A stretch of DNA of 64,000 bases from an uncultured Muribaculaceae bacterium (GTDB lineage: Bacteria > Bacteroidota > Bacteroidia > Bacteroidales > Muribaculaceae). The notes under the pieces were generated by a model. It made no database searches. It was given only the letters and a program-made list of their open reading frames with translations, and was not told the origin of the DNA. This document shows, piece by piece, positions 56,975 through 64,000 of the stretch. Each line of letters starts with the position of its first letter. Position 1 is the first letter of the stretch. The position numbers and the translations under genes were made by a program. The stretch is taken from contig CAJUAF010000013.1 in assembly GCA_910584365.1 (NCBI GenBank), positions 1 to 64,000 of the forward strand, read 5' to 3'.

Positions 56975-57322
56975 TTAATAGGTGGTGGAGATTACGGTGC
57001 CGTTGTCGAATGTGCAGGTGATTGTGCATCCGGACTGTAAATCCAGAAGTCCGCAGTTGTCTTCCGGTGATACAATCATGCTTCCGATTACGCTGTCGGT
57101 GTCATCGGTGACAACAATAGTGGCGTAGGCATAAGGCTGCGTGGAGTTGAAACACGCTTCTCCATTGTAATACGTCAGGTAAGACATATAGCGGGGCGGC
57201 ATACGTTTTCCTGTCTTTGGTGTTTGGTTCATGGGGATAAACAGTGGTTCATCCTCCTCGGCGTGCATAAGCGGTGTACAAAGAAAGAACATGGACGTAA
57301 GCGATAATAGCAAATGTTTCAT
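56975..57322 (-). CDS. small exported protein, copy 1 (DUF3244-like)
   Basis: 115 residues with a signal peptide (about 1-21, MHA). The mature part has a variable N-terminal stretch and a strongly conserved C-terminal beta-sandwich-like half (about 45-115) with Cys residues in GEACF, EDNCG and SGCTITC. From residue 45 it is almost identical, also at DNA level, to the protein at 59205-59561. The pattern (a xVxVTDDxxxVIGS strand, then LDLQSGCTITCTFDNGT) recalls DUF3244-type small Bacteroidales secreted proteins; I am not certain. It has its own -7 element at 57352-57359. A ligand for the neighbouring regulators is conceivable. Confidence 0.65.
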   Translation of the reverse strand: MKHLLLSLTSMFFLCTPLMHAEEDEPLFIPMNQTPKTGKRMPPRYMSYLTYYNGEACFNSTQPYAYATIVVTDDTDSVIGSMIVSPEDNCGLLDLQSGCTITCTFDNGTVISTTY

Positions 57323-57351
57323 AGGCAGAAATTTTTTTATGATTTTGTTTG

Positions 57352-57359
57352 CAAAGATA
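57352..57359 (-). promoter_or_regulatory. -7 element of small exported protein copy 1
   Basis: Minus-strand TATCTTTG, 29 nt before the start at 57322. Confidence 0.5.
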
Positions 57360-57497
57360 CGCCTATGATATGGAAAATGGTCTCTTAAAATAGTTTGAAA
57401 ATCTCCTGAATGCTGTTGCTAATTTATTGATAAGGTGTATATTGCGTTTTATAAAATATAAAAAATCTCCTAAGCGGTGTGTAATATCTCCTAAAGG

Positions 57498-59141
57498 TTA
57501 GAAATAAGAGATTAATTCATGGCGGCGGGGATAATCGGACCTGGAAATTTTAGTTTTCAGGTTATATTTGGCCCGATATACGTTATCGATATTTTTGGAG
57601 ATTAAAAGACTTATGGACGTCGAGGAGAACCCCGATAATATTAACGCCAATAATGTAAATTCAGGCTCTGAGAACACTATATATGTTTTGGATTCCGAGA
57701 ATAGCTGATTGGAGATAACATCGAAATCATACAGCAATGAGGATATGAACTGATCGTTAGTACGAAGATCAGAAATTGTCGATTTTAAAAGCTTTGCATA
57801 ATGGATATGTGTTGCGTGTTCAGGGCTCGCCGCAAAATCCGAACAAAGTTTATCCAACAACTTATAACGCCGTTGAAGCAATTGTCTTAGTCCTACGGAG
57901 TATTCCAGGTGTTGCTGTTGTATGTGCAATAGTTTGGCCTTTAGTTCATTGGATAAAGTCTCCAACTCAGAGATCTTTCGACTGTTCCGACGTCTTACCT
58001 GTTTTTTGTAAAGGAAGAAACCGGAGATACCACAAATCAACATAATGAGACTGATGGTTATGCACCACCATATAATTTTTTTACGTAGATTAAGCCGAAC
58101 TGTAAGGTGGTTTTCTTCAGATTGTCTGTATTGCGCCAAAGATTTTGAAACCTGCTGTTGTACAATGACCCTGAATATGGAATCTGCATAATCATGATAA
58201 CGAAGCTGCGCATAATACGCCTTTTTATAGTCGAAGTTTTCGGGATGTCTGTAAGGGTTGTAATACATCAGCGGAACACTGTCTTTGTCGAATCTGGCAG
58301 ACAGCGAATCTGCATTGGTATAGTCCTTTATTTTCTCATAGGAAATCGCTAAAAATTGCATATCCGTATTATCCAAAGAATAGCCTAAGGATTGAAATTT
58401 CTTGTAATAATCGATGACTTCGGGATAATGGTGGAGGCCATAATGGGATAGTGCGATTGTATGACAAGCAAACGCCAGGGTGGCAGTATCATTGGTTTCC
58501 GGCGGGGCGATAAGCTGGTTCAGATGTTTTATCGCAAGATTGTATTGTAATCCGTTGTTAAGAGTCAGGGCGTAGTTACAAAGCTCATAATCCGCATATT
58601 CCTTATTACCGCCGCGTATAAAGGATTTCCAGGCTTTTTGGGAATAAATAATAGAATTGGCGATGTCGCACGATGCTCCGAACACCATTGAGATCGAGCG
58701 GTAGATGAGGCCCAGATAGAAGTGGTCACCCAGAGTGGTGGCTGCTTTTTCGGCATCGAGGAGGGGCTGGATGGCCCGGTCGTAATGGCCGGCATTGTAA
58801 AGTACGACACCTTTGTAGTACAGCGACAGCATGAGATGGCGCCGGTTGGCGGGATGGGCCTGATAATATTCCGCGGCGCGGGATATCGGGAGGGTATCGG
58901 TGGGGTCGATGAAATTCTTGTACTGCGCCTGGGTCAGCAACAGAGTGTAGAGCGCCGAATCGGACGCTTCCCCGAGCGTCTGTGCCTGAATCGTTCCGAG
59001 AAGCGCCAGGGCGGAGTCGGGGTGACACTCCATAAGACGCTCCGCTTTCAGAAGATAGGGATTGTTTGTCTCCTGTTCCCTATGGCAGGAAAACAGGAGA
59101 CAAATCGACAGTAGCAGCGGGATATAAAGAAGAAATTTCAT
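57498..59141 (-). CDS. membrane-spanning TPR/LuxR-like regulator, copy 1
   Basis: 547 residues: a signal/lipobox segment (LLFSCHRE), TPR-like helical repeats (about 30-330), one transmembrane helix (about 355-378), a coiled-coil-forming helix (KISELETLSNELKAKLLHIQQQ) and a C-terminal LuxR/GerE-like HTH (FTLLALILSGFSSTSISLLISKNIDNVYRAKYN). The topology implies a periplasmic TPR sensor joined to a cytoplasmic DNA-binding domain. The N-terminal 150 codons are GC-rich, the rest AT-rich, with a sharp change near 58690. It follows the small exported protein gene at 59205 by 63 nt, probably in one operon. Confidence 0.78.
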   Translation of the reverse strand: MKFLLYIPLLLSICLLFSCHREQETNNPYLLKAERLMECHPDSALALLGTIQAQTLGEASDSALYTLLLTQAQYKNFIDPTDTLPISRAAEYYQAHPANRRHLMLSLYYKGVVLYNAGHYDRAIQPLLDAEKAATTLGDHFYLGLIYRSISMVFGASCDIANSIIYSQKAWKSFIRGGNKEYADYELCNYALTLNNGLQYNLAIKHLNQLIAPPETNDTATLAFACHTIALSHYGLHHYPEVIDYYKKFQSLGYSLDNTDMQFLAISYEKIKDYTNADSLSARFDKDSVPLMYYNPYRHPENFDYKKAYYAQLRYHDYADSIFRVIVQQQVSKSLAQYRQSEENHLTVRLNLRKKIIWWCITISLIMLICGISGFFLYKKQVRRRNSRKISELETLSNELKAKLLHIQQQHLEYSVGLRQLLQRRYKLLDKLCSDFAASPEHATHIHYAKLLKSTISDLRTNDQFISSLLYDFDVISNQLFSESKTYIVFSEPEFTLLALILSGFSSTSISLLISKNIDNVYRAKYNLKTKISRSDYPRRHELISYF

Positions 59142-59204
59142 CTATATCATTACAGGAATACGCGTGGGATAGTCGCTGAGGACTCGTTTCGGCCGCTTTA
59201 TCGC

Positions 59205-59561
59205 CTAATAGACAGTTGAGACGGAGGCGCCGTTGTCGAAAGTGCAGGTGATTGTGCATCCGGACTGTAAATCCAGGAATCCGCAGTTGTCTTCCGGCGA
59301 CACAATCATGCTTCCGATTACGCTGTCGGTGTCATCGGTGACAACAATAGCGGCGTAGGCATAAGGCTGCGTGGAGTGGAAGCAGGCCTCCCCGTCGGCA
59401 TAGGTCAGGTATGAGGTATATAGCGGAGGTGTTTTCTTTTTACCTGTTGATTTATCCGGAATCGGAATAATATCAGGCCCTGGATCGTCATCGCAATAGG
59501 CGGTAACCGGGAAGATAGCTGCCAGCAGGCAGACAAGGATTTTCGCGAGGTTTGCTTTCAT
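59205..59561 (-). CDS. small exported protein, copy 2 (DUF3244-like)
   Basis: 118 residues with signal peptide (about 1-22, AYC). The C-terminal 70 residues are nearly identical to those of the protein at 56975-57322 (YLTY..GEACF.STQPYAY, DDTDSVIGSMIVSPEDNC, SGCTITCTFDNG). The N-terminal third is unrelated apart from a proline/lysine-rich linker. It has its own promoter (59593-59600) and precedes a TPR regulator on the same strand. Confidence 0.65.
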   Translation of the reverse strand: MKANLAKILVCLLAAIFPVTAYCDDDPGPDIIPIPDKSTGKKKTPPLYTSYLTYADGEACFHSTQPYAYAAIVVTDDTDSVIGSMIVSPEDNCGFLDLQSGCTITCTFDNGASVSTVY

Positions 59562-59592
59562 GGTGCGGAAATAGAGATTTGAAGTTTCGATA

Positions 59593-59600
59593 CAAAAGTA
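59593..59600 (-). promoter_or_regulatory. -7 element of small exported protein copy 2
   Basis: Minus-strand TACTTTTG, an exact TAnnTTTG match, 31 nt before the start at 59561. Confidence 0.5.
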
Positions 59601-59643
59601 ATCAAAAAAAGTTATAAAGTTGTCGGTTGAGATCTCGGTTTTG

Positions 59644-61314
59644 TCAGATTAAAGTTAAGATTTCATCTTTTCTGGGGAAATCGAGGGCTGCGATTTTGGC
59701 TTTCAGGCGCGATTTTCTGACATACATCGTCGGCAGACTCGTATCCAGGACAATAGCGATAGCCGTATATGAGAGTCCCGAACAGAGCAGAGCCAGCAGG
59801 GAGAAGTCGTTGTCCGTCAGCGGCGTTTTAGCCTCCTGCAGCTGAGAGATAAGATTATCATGCTCGGCATCTATGTCCCTGAAAATTGTGCTGTTGAATT
59901 TGGGGTTCTTTATTGTGCTGAAAATCAGTGATTCGATTCTCTTTATGAATTGCTGTGCGGACTGTTTTGTGCGCAGCCGGTAATATTCGTCGCATACGGC
60001 GTTGAGAGTGGCGAACCTGTCGGGGGCGGGAGAGGAGGCATCGCAGCTGTCATGCTCACGGCCTATTTCCTCAAGACCCTCATGCTCCCGGGCAGACGCC
60101 TCGAGTTCCCTCAGGACAAGATTATATTTCATCACCAGAGAGTTGAGCCTCTGATTGAGCTTTCTGCGCCGGGCGATTATATAGGCCGCAAGAACCGCGA
60201 TGACGAAAATTCCGCAGACGATTATAAGTGTCAGCATAAGTCTCTGATTCCTGATGGTGAGATTCTTCTTCTCCATTTCCAGCTCCTCGAACTGACTTTG
60301 TGTGCGGGAAACCTTCTCCAGAGCTGCCACCCGCAGCACTGAATCTGTAAAGGACTTCTGCCGAAGCAGTGATTTATAAGCCTGTTTATAATCTCTTTTT
60401 GATTCATAATAAGAATCCGCGGAGGCATAGACATTATTATGATTGGCCGATAAAAGCGCTATAATAGAGTCAGCTTTGTCTATCTGGCCTGTCTTACAAT
60501 ATAGATAGGCGAGACGTTGGTTGGCCTGCGCATCGATGAAAGAGGAATCGAGCTGACGTACCTTCTCATAAGCGGCTATTGCCTCTTTCCATTCCTTACG
60601 GTTTATATGGACAGATACCTTAATCTGCCATACTGTGGTAATGGTAACGGTATCTTTCATTTCCTGCGCCTTTACCATAACTGAATCAAGAATCTCGGCA
60701 GCCCGGGTTGTTTCCCCTAAATTGCAGAGAGAATTCGCCAGGCTACACCGATAATAATTCCAGTATTCAGTATTGCCTGACCGATGAAATGCCTCTACGG
60801 CCTTTTCGTTATATTTTGCTGACTTCTCAAAAGAAAAAACATTCAGATAAGCGCTGGATATATCCGTCTCAATCAGTCCGAGATAAAACCAGTTTTTGGT
60901 ATCAGTAGCGATTCGTTCCGCCTCAAGGAGAGTTGAGACGGCGGTATCGTATTCCCCTTTTCCGAGCTGATATTCCCCCAGATACAGGAGCGCCAGCATC
61001 AGTCTGGGCTTATCCTGCTGTCTGCGGTAATAGCTCTCGGCCTTTGAAATCCTCTCGAGATAATCCGCCGGGACATCGTTCTTGACCTGTGCCTGTGTCA
61101 GCAGCAGATTGTAGAGCGCCGAGTCAGCCGGAGTTGCCAGGGCGGAGGAGTCGACGGCCATTATGATCGTCAGGGCCGAGTCGGGATGTTCGTCCATCAC
61201 GGCTTCCGCCCGGAGCAATTGCGCTACGGTTATATCCTCCCTGTGTCCGCAGGAACTGGCCAGGCATATCGTTATCAGGAGGAGCGTGTAAATCAGATTC
61301 TTCAGTCTGTTCAT
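59644..61314 (-). CDS. membrane-spanning TPR/LuxR-like regulator, copy 2
   Basis: 556 residues with the same plan as copy 1: lipobox-like CLASSCGH at the N-terminus, TPR-like repeats (about 25-330), transmembrane helix (LMLTLIIVCGIFVIAVLAAY), coiled coil, and a C-terminal HTH (FSLLALLCSGLSYTAIAIVLDTSLPTMYVRKSRL). Its first 75 residues are identical to those of copy 3, whereas its C-terminal half is almost identical to copy 4, so it is a mosaic. It lies 33 nt after copy 3; the intergenic sequence is identical to that between copies 3 and 4, consistent with tandem duplication. Confidence 0.8.
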   Translation of the reverse strand: MNRLKNLIYTLLLITICLASSCGHREDITVAQLLRAEAVMDEHPDSALTIIMAVDSSALATPADSALYNLLLTQAQVKNDVPADYLERISKAESYYRRQQDKPRLMLALLYLGEYQLGKGEYDTAVSTLLEAERIATDTKNWFYLGLIETDISSAYLNVFSFEKSAKYNEKAVEAFHRSGNTEYWNYYRCSLANSLCNLGETTRAAEILDSVMVKAQEMKDTVTITTVWQIKVSVHINRKEWKEAIAAYEKVRQLDSSFIDAQANQRLAYLYCKTGQIDKADSIIALLSANHNNVYASADSYYESKRDYKQAYKSLLRQKSFTDSVLRVAALEKVSRTQSQFEELEMEKKNLTIRNQRLMLTLIIVCGIFVIAVLAAYIIARRRKLNQRLNSLVMKYNLVLRELEASAREHEGLEEIGREHDSCDASSPAPDRFATLNAVCDEYYRLRTKQSAQQFIKRIESLIFSTIKNPKFNSTIFRDIDAEHDNLISQLQEAKTPLTDNDFSLLALLCSGLSYTAIAIVLDTSLPTMYVRKSRLKAKIAALDFPRKDEILTLI

Positions 61315-61386
61315 AAATCCTGGATTTCTTCGGAATCGGTAAGACAGTTATTTCAGTAATTCCAGCAGCTCATCTTTTCTGGGGAA
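61119..61386. repeat. 268-bp perfect direct repeat, copy 1
   Basis: Identical to 62793-63060 (offset 1674 bp). It spans the 5' end of copy 2, the 33-bp spacer and the 3' end of copy 3. Similarity continues with a few changes to about 61425. The junction of two adjacent genes is repeated, as expected from unequal crossing-over or gene conversion in a tandem array. Confidence 0.9.
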
Positions 61387-62988
61387 ATCGAGGGCTGCGA
61401 TTTTGGCTTTCAGGCGCGACTTTCTGACATAGACCATATTGCTGTTACCACTGAGAATTACGGCGATTGAGCTTGTGGAGAAGCCGGCATAGAAAAAGCA
61501 CAGGATTTTCAAATCCGTGTCGCTAAGGGTGGTGTCGGCTTTCTTGAGGTCTGATATCAGGCCGGAATAGAGAAGATCTATCTCAGATAAAATGCTGCGG
61601 GTAAAGGCCGGAGTCTGTCTGAGACTTCTTGCGATGGAATCAAGTAATCCTGTCAGACGTGCCGGACGGTTATCCGGACTGGCTGCATTATAGGCAGCAA
61701 ACATTGCATTGAGATAGTCGATTCGTTGCTGGAGAAAGGTCTGAATGTCGATTGAATGTCTGGAAGAAGTCTTAATCAGGTCCTGCTGCAGAAGTTCAAG
61801 TTGCAAAATCAGCTTCTCGTTCTCAATCCGGGCTGCTTTTTTCCTGTAATACATGATCCATACAAGGGCTATGGTTATCACCAGGGCAAATCCGATTACC
61901 GCCAGAATCAGTCTGTTTTTCTGGCGCAGGTTGTTTTCCTTCTGAACAATTTCCTGATTTTTGAAATCTATGACAGTCTGGCTTACCCGTTGTGATTCAG
62001 CCGTAGTGAAAGCTTTACGATAATGCTTGACAAGCTTCATGAGTTCCCGGTAGGCCTCCTGATATTTATGTTCCGCGGCATAACGCGCGTGCATCGGCGC
62101 GAAATAGTCAGCTCCGCGCTGGGATAACCGGCTGTATAACGAGTCCGCTTTCCGAGTCTGGCCTATGCGGTTATAAAGGATTATCATGCGCTGAAGATCT
62201 TCGCTATCAGGCTCATTAAACATAGTCATCGCTTCCTCATAGAGCTTTATGGCCTCCTGGGTGTCCCCCACTCCCATATGCCCCATCGCTCCGGCGCGGA
62301 GTGCATCCCTCAGCGCGATTGTATCTTTCATTTCCCTGGCACATTTTTCCGCTCTTGCCGCAACCGGGACAGCCTCGCTGTATTTCTGATTGCAGATGAG
62401 AGACAAAGCATAATTCATCTGCTCATAGTTGGCGTATTTGCGTTTGCCACTGTTCTTAAATGCTTCCCATGCCCGGTGTGCATAATCCAGCGATGCAGGC
62501 ATATCATAGGTACATTGATATACGTCGGAGATTTCCCGGTCAATCAGGCCGAGATAAAAATACTCTCCGTTATCGATGGCAAGCTGTTCGGCTCTAAGCA
62601 ACGGCACTATTGCCTGGCTGTATAATCCCTTGCGATCCATCAATATGGCACTATAAAGCATGGAGAGCATCAGGCGTCTGTCATTATCAGGATGACGCAT
62701 GAAATACATCATAGCCCCCGAGACACGGTTGAGCTGAGGCTCTCCCTGATCCGTGCGAACCTGTCCTTGAGTGAGCAGCAGATTATAGAGTGCCGAGTCA
62801 GCCGGAGTTGCCAGGGCGGAGGAGTCGACGGCCATTATGATCGTCAGGGCCGAGTCGGGATGTTCGTCCATCACGGCTTCCGCCCGGAGCAATTGCGCTA
62901 CGGTTATATCCTCCCTGTGTCCGCAGGAACTGGCCAGGCATATCGTTATCAGGAGGAGCGTGTAAATCAGATTCTTCAGTCTGTTCAT
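61348..62988 (-). CDS. membrane-spanning TPR/LuxR-like regulator, copy 3
   Basis: 546 residues. The N-terminal 75 residues are identical to copy 2. The central TPR-like region (about 80-340) and transmembrane segment (LILAVIGFALVITIALVWIMYY) are distinct. The HTH (LKILCFFYAGFSTSSIAVILSGNSNMVYVRKSRL) differs from copies 2 and 4 until the last 25 residues, which are the same as in copy 4. The differing TPR domains suggest different ligands, with conserved ends maintained by recombination. Confidence 0.8.
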   Translation of the reverse strand: MNRLKNLIYTLLLITICLASSCGHREDITVAQLLRAEAVMDEHPDSALTIIMAVDSSALATPADSALYNLLLTQGQVRTDQGEPQLNRVSGAMMYFMRHPDNDRRLMLSMLYSAILMDRKGLYSQAIVPLLRAEQLAIDNGEYFYLGLIDREISDVYQCTYDMPASLDYAHRAWEAFKNSGKRKYANYEQMNYALSLICNQKYSEAVPVAARAEKCAREMKDTIALRDALRAGAMGHMGVGDTQEAIKLYEEAMTMFNEPDSEDLQRMIILYNRIGQTRKADSLYSRLSQRGADYFAPMHARYAAEHKYQEAYRELMKLVKHYRKAFTTAESQRVSQTVIDFKNQEIVQKENNLRQKNRLILAVIGFALVITIALVWIMYYRKKAARIENEKLILQLELLQQDLIKTSSRHSIDIQTFLQQRIDYLNAMFAAYNAASPDNRPARLTGLLDSIARSLRQTPAFTRSILSEIDLLYSGLISDLKKADTTLSDTDLKILCFFYAGFSTSSIAVILSGNSNMVYVRKSRLKAKIAALDFPRKDELLELLK

Positions 62989-63060
62989 AAATCCTGGATT
63001 TCTTCGGAATCGGTAAGACAGTTATTTCAGTAATTCCAGCAGCTCATCTTTTCTGGGGAA
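62793..63060. repeat. 268-bp perfect direct repeat, copy 2
   Basis: Second copy of the repeat at 61119-61386. It covers the 5' end of copy 3, the spacer and the 3' end of copy 4. Confidence 0.9.
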
Positions 63061-64000
63061 GTCGAGGGCCGCGATTTTGGCTTTCAGGCGCGACTTTCGG
63101 ACATACATCGTCGGCAGACTCGTATCCAGGACAATAGCGATAGCCGTATATGAGAGTCCCGAACAGAGCAGAGCCAGCAGGGAGAAGTCGTTGTCCGTCA
63201 GCGGCGTTTTAGCCTCCTGCAGCTGAGAGATAAGATTATCATGCTCGGCATCTATGTCCCTGAAAATTGTGCTGTTGAATTTGGGGTTCTTTATTGTGCT
63301 GAAAATCAGTGATTCGATTCTCTTTATGAATTGCTGTGCGGACTGTTTTGTGCGCAGCCGGTAATATTCGTCGCATACGGCGTTGAGAGTGGCGAACCTG
63401 TCGGGGGCGGGAGAGGAGGCATCGCAGCTGTCATGCTCACGGCCTATTTCCTCAAGACCCTCATGCTCCCGGGCAGAGGCCTCGAGTTCCCTCAGGACAA
63501 GATTATATTTCATCACCAGTGAGTTGAGCCTCTGATTGAGCTTTCTGCGCCGGGCGATTATATAGGCCGCAAGACCCGCGATGACGAAAATTCCGCAGAC
63601 GATTATAAGGGTCAGCATCAGTCTCTGATTCCTGATGGTGAGGTTCTTCTTCTCCATTTCCAGCTCCTCGAACTGACTTTGCGCCCTGGAAACCTTCTCC
63701 AGGGCTGCCACCCGCAGAATAGAGTCCATATAAGACTTCTGCTTCCGGAGCGACAGATATGCCTGCCGGTAGTCCCCTTTCGCCTCGTAATATGGATGGA
63801 GGGAGGCATAAACCCTGTTTCCACCGCGGGCTAACCGGTTGATAAGAGAATCCGCTTTGTCAAACTGGCCGGCATTACAATAAGCGATAGCAAGTCGCTG
63901 ATTCTCATAATCTGTTATAAAAGAAGGGTCTACTTTATGAATACTGTCATAGGTACGGATAGCATCTTCCCATTGGTTAAGATTCATGTATGCCGAGACC
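63022..64000 (-). CDS. membrane-spanning TPR/LuxR-like regulator, copy 4 (partial at window edge)
   Basis: Only the C-terminal part is in the window; the frame is open to the right edge (codons beyond 63987 read VSAY, matching the same position of copy 2). Visible: the last TPR-like helices, transmembrane helix (LMLTLIIVCGIFVIAGLAAY), coiled coil and LuxR-like HTH. From about 63726 to 63052 it is nearly identical to copy 2 at 60345-59671. Upstream of this it diverges, so the ligand-binding TPR region again differs more than the signalling half. Confidence 0.8.
   Translation of the reverse strand, partial: VSAYMNLNQWEDAIRTYDSIHKVDPSFITDYENQRLAIAYCNAGQFDKADSLINRLARGGNRVYASLHPYYEAKGDYRQAYLSLRKQKSYMDSILRVAALEKVSRAQSQFEELEMEKKNLTIRNQRLMLTLIIVCGIFVIAGLAAYIIARRRKLNQRLNSLVMKYNLVLRELEASAREHEGLEEIGREHDSCDASSPAPDRFATLNAVCDEYYRLRTKQSAQQFIKRIESLIFSTIKNPKFNSTIFRDIDAEHDNLISQLQEAKTPLTDNDFSLLALLCSGLSYTAIAIVLDTSLPTMYVRKSRLKAKIAALDFPRKDELLELLK

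Overview
The window looks like a chromosomal segment of a gut Bacteroidales bacterium, most likely close to the Muribaculaceae. The reasons are a SusC/SusD glycan-uptake locus run by a hybrid two-component regulator, NigD-like and DUF4960 lipoproteins, secreted choice-of-anchor and GLUG-type proteins, and promoters that repeatedly show the Bacteroidota -7 element TAnnTTTG. I saw no rRNA, tRNA or CRISPR array.

Layout. (1) 1-1143: a probable restriction endonuclease, open at the left edge. (2) 1.2-5.6 kb: a very large secreted choice-of-anchor/FN3 protein facing an NtrC/NtrB-type pair (5.7-8.3 kb). (3) 8.5-16.9 kb: M48 peptidase, a small membrane protein, a secreted GLUG-repeat protein, glutamate dehydrogenase and a beta-helix lipoprotein. 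(4) 17.0-18.2 kb: a REP-associated (Y1/HUH) transposase with a 35-bp-stem hairpin beside its 3' end. (5) 18.3-23.3 kb: a housekeeping operon lysS-gpsA-lolD-nigD-like-alkD-like. (6) 23.3-27.1 kb: a truncated YitT/YczE-like gene next to a compact three-gene operon (DUF262 protein, DUF3696-type AAA ATPase, unknown protein) that I propose as a candidate anti-phage or conflict system. (7) 27.2-50.1 kb: a fructan utilisation locus. The leftward arm carries SusC, SusD, a DUF4960 surface glycan-binding lipoprotein, two more DUF4960 proteins and two LamG-GH32-like proteins. The divergent arm carries GH32, a sugar permease and fructokinase. A hybrid two-component sensor with a periplasmic sugar-binding domain sits between the arms. 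(8) 50.3-51.3 kb: GAPDH. (9) 51.3-55.8 kb: duplicated small barrel-protein genes embedded in degenerate ATCCGTGG-type repeats, and a pair of carboxypeptidase-regulatory-like proteins. (10) 55.9-64 kb: four paralogous membrane-spanning TPR/LuxR-like regulators interleaved with two near-identical small exported proteins. These genes are visibly mosaic through recent duplication or gene conversion.

How the genes work together. In the fructan locus, extracellular GH32 and DUF4960 proteins would bind and cut levan or inulin, SusCD would import oligosaccharides, the periplasmic GH32 would release fructose, the permease and fructokinase would bring it into glycolysis, and the hybrid sensor would switch on both arms. 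A 13-nt motif shared by the susC upstream region and the regulator/GH32 intergenic region is my candidate operator. The most unusual items are a DUF4960 protein whose first domain is split around a second complete copy, two GH32-like enzymes whose nucleophile position holds Glu instead of Asp, the DUF262/AAA/unknown operon, and the shuffled TPR-regulator array.
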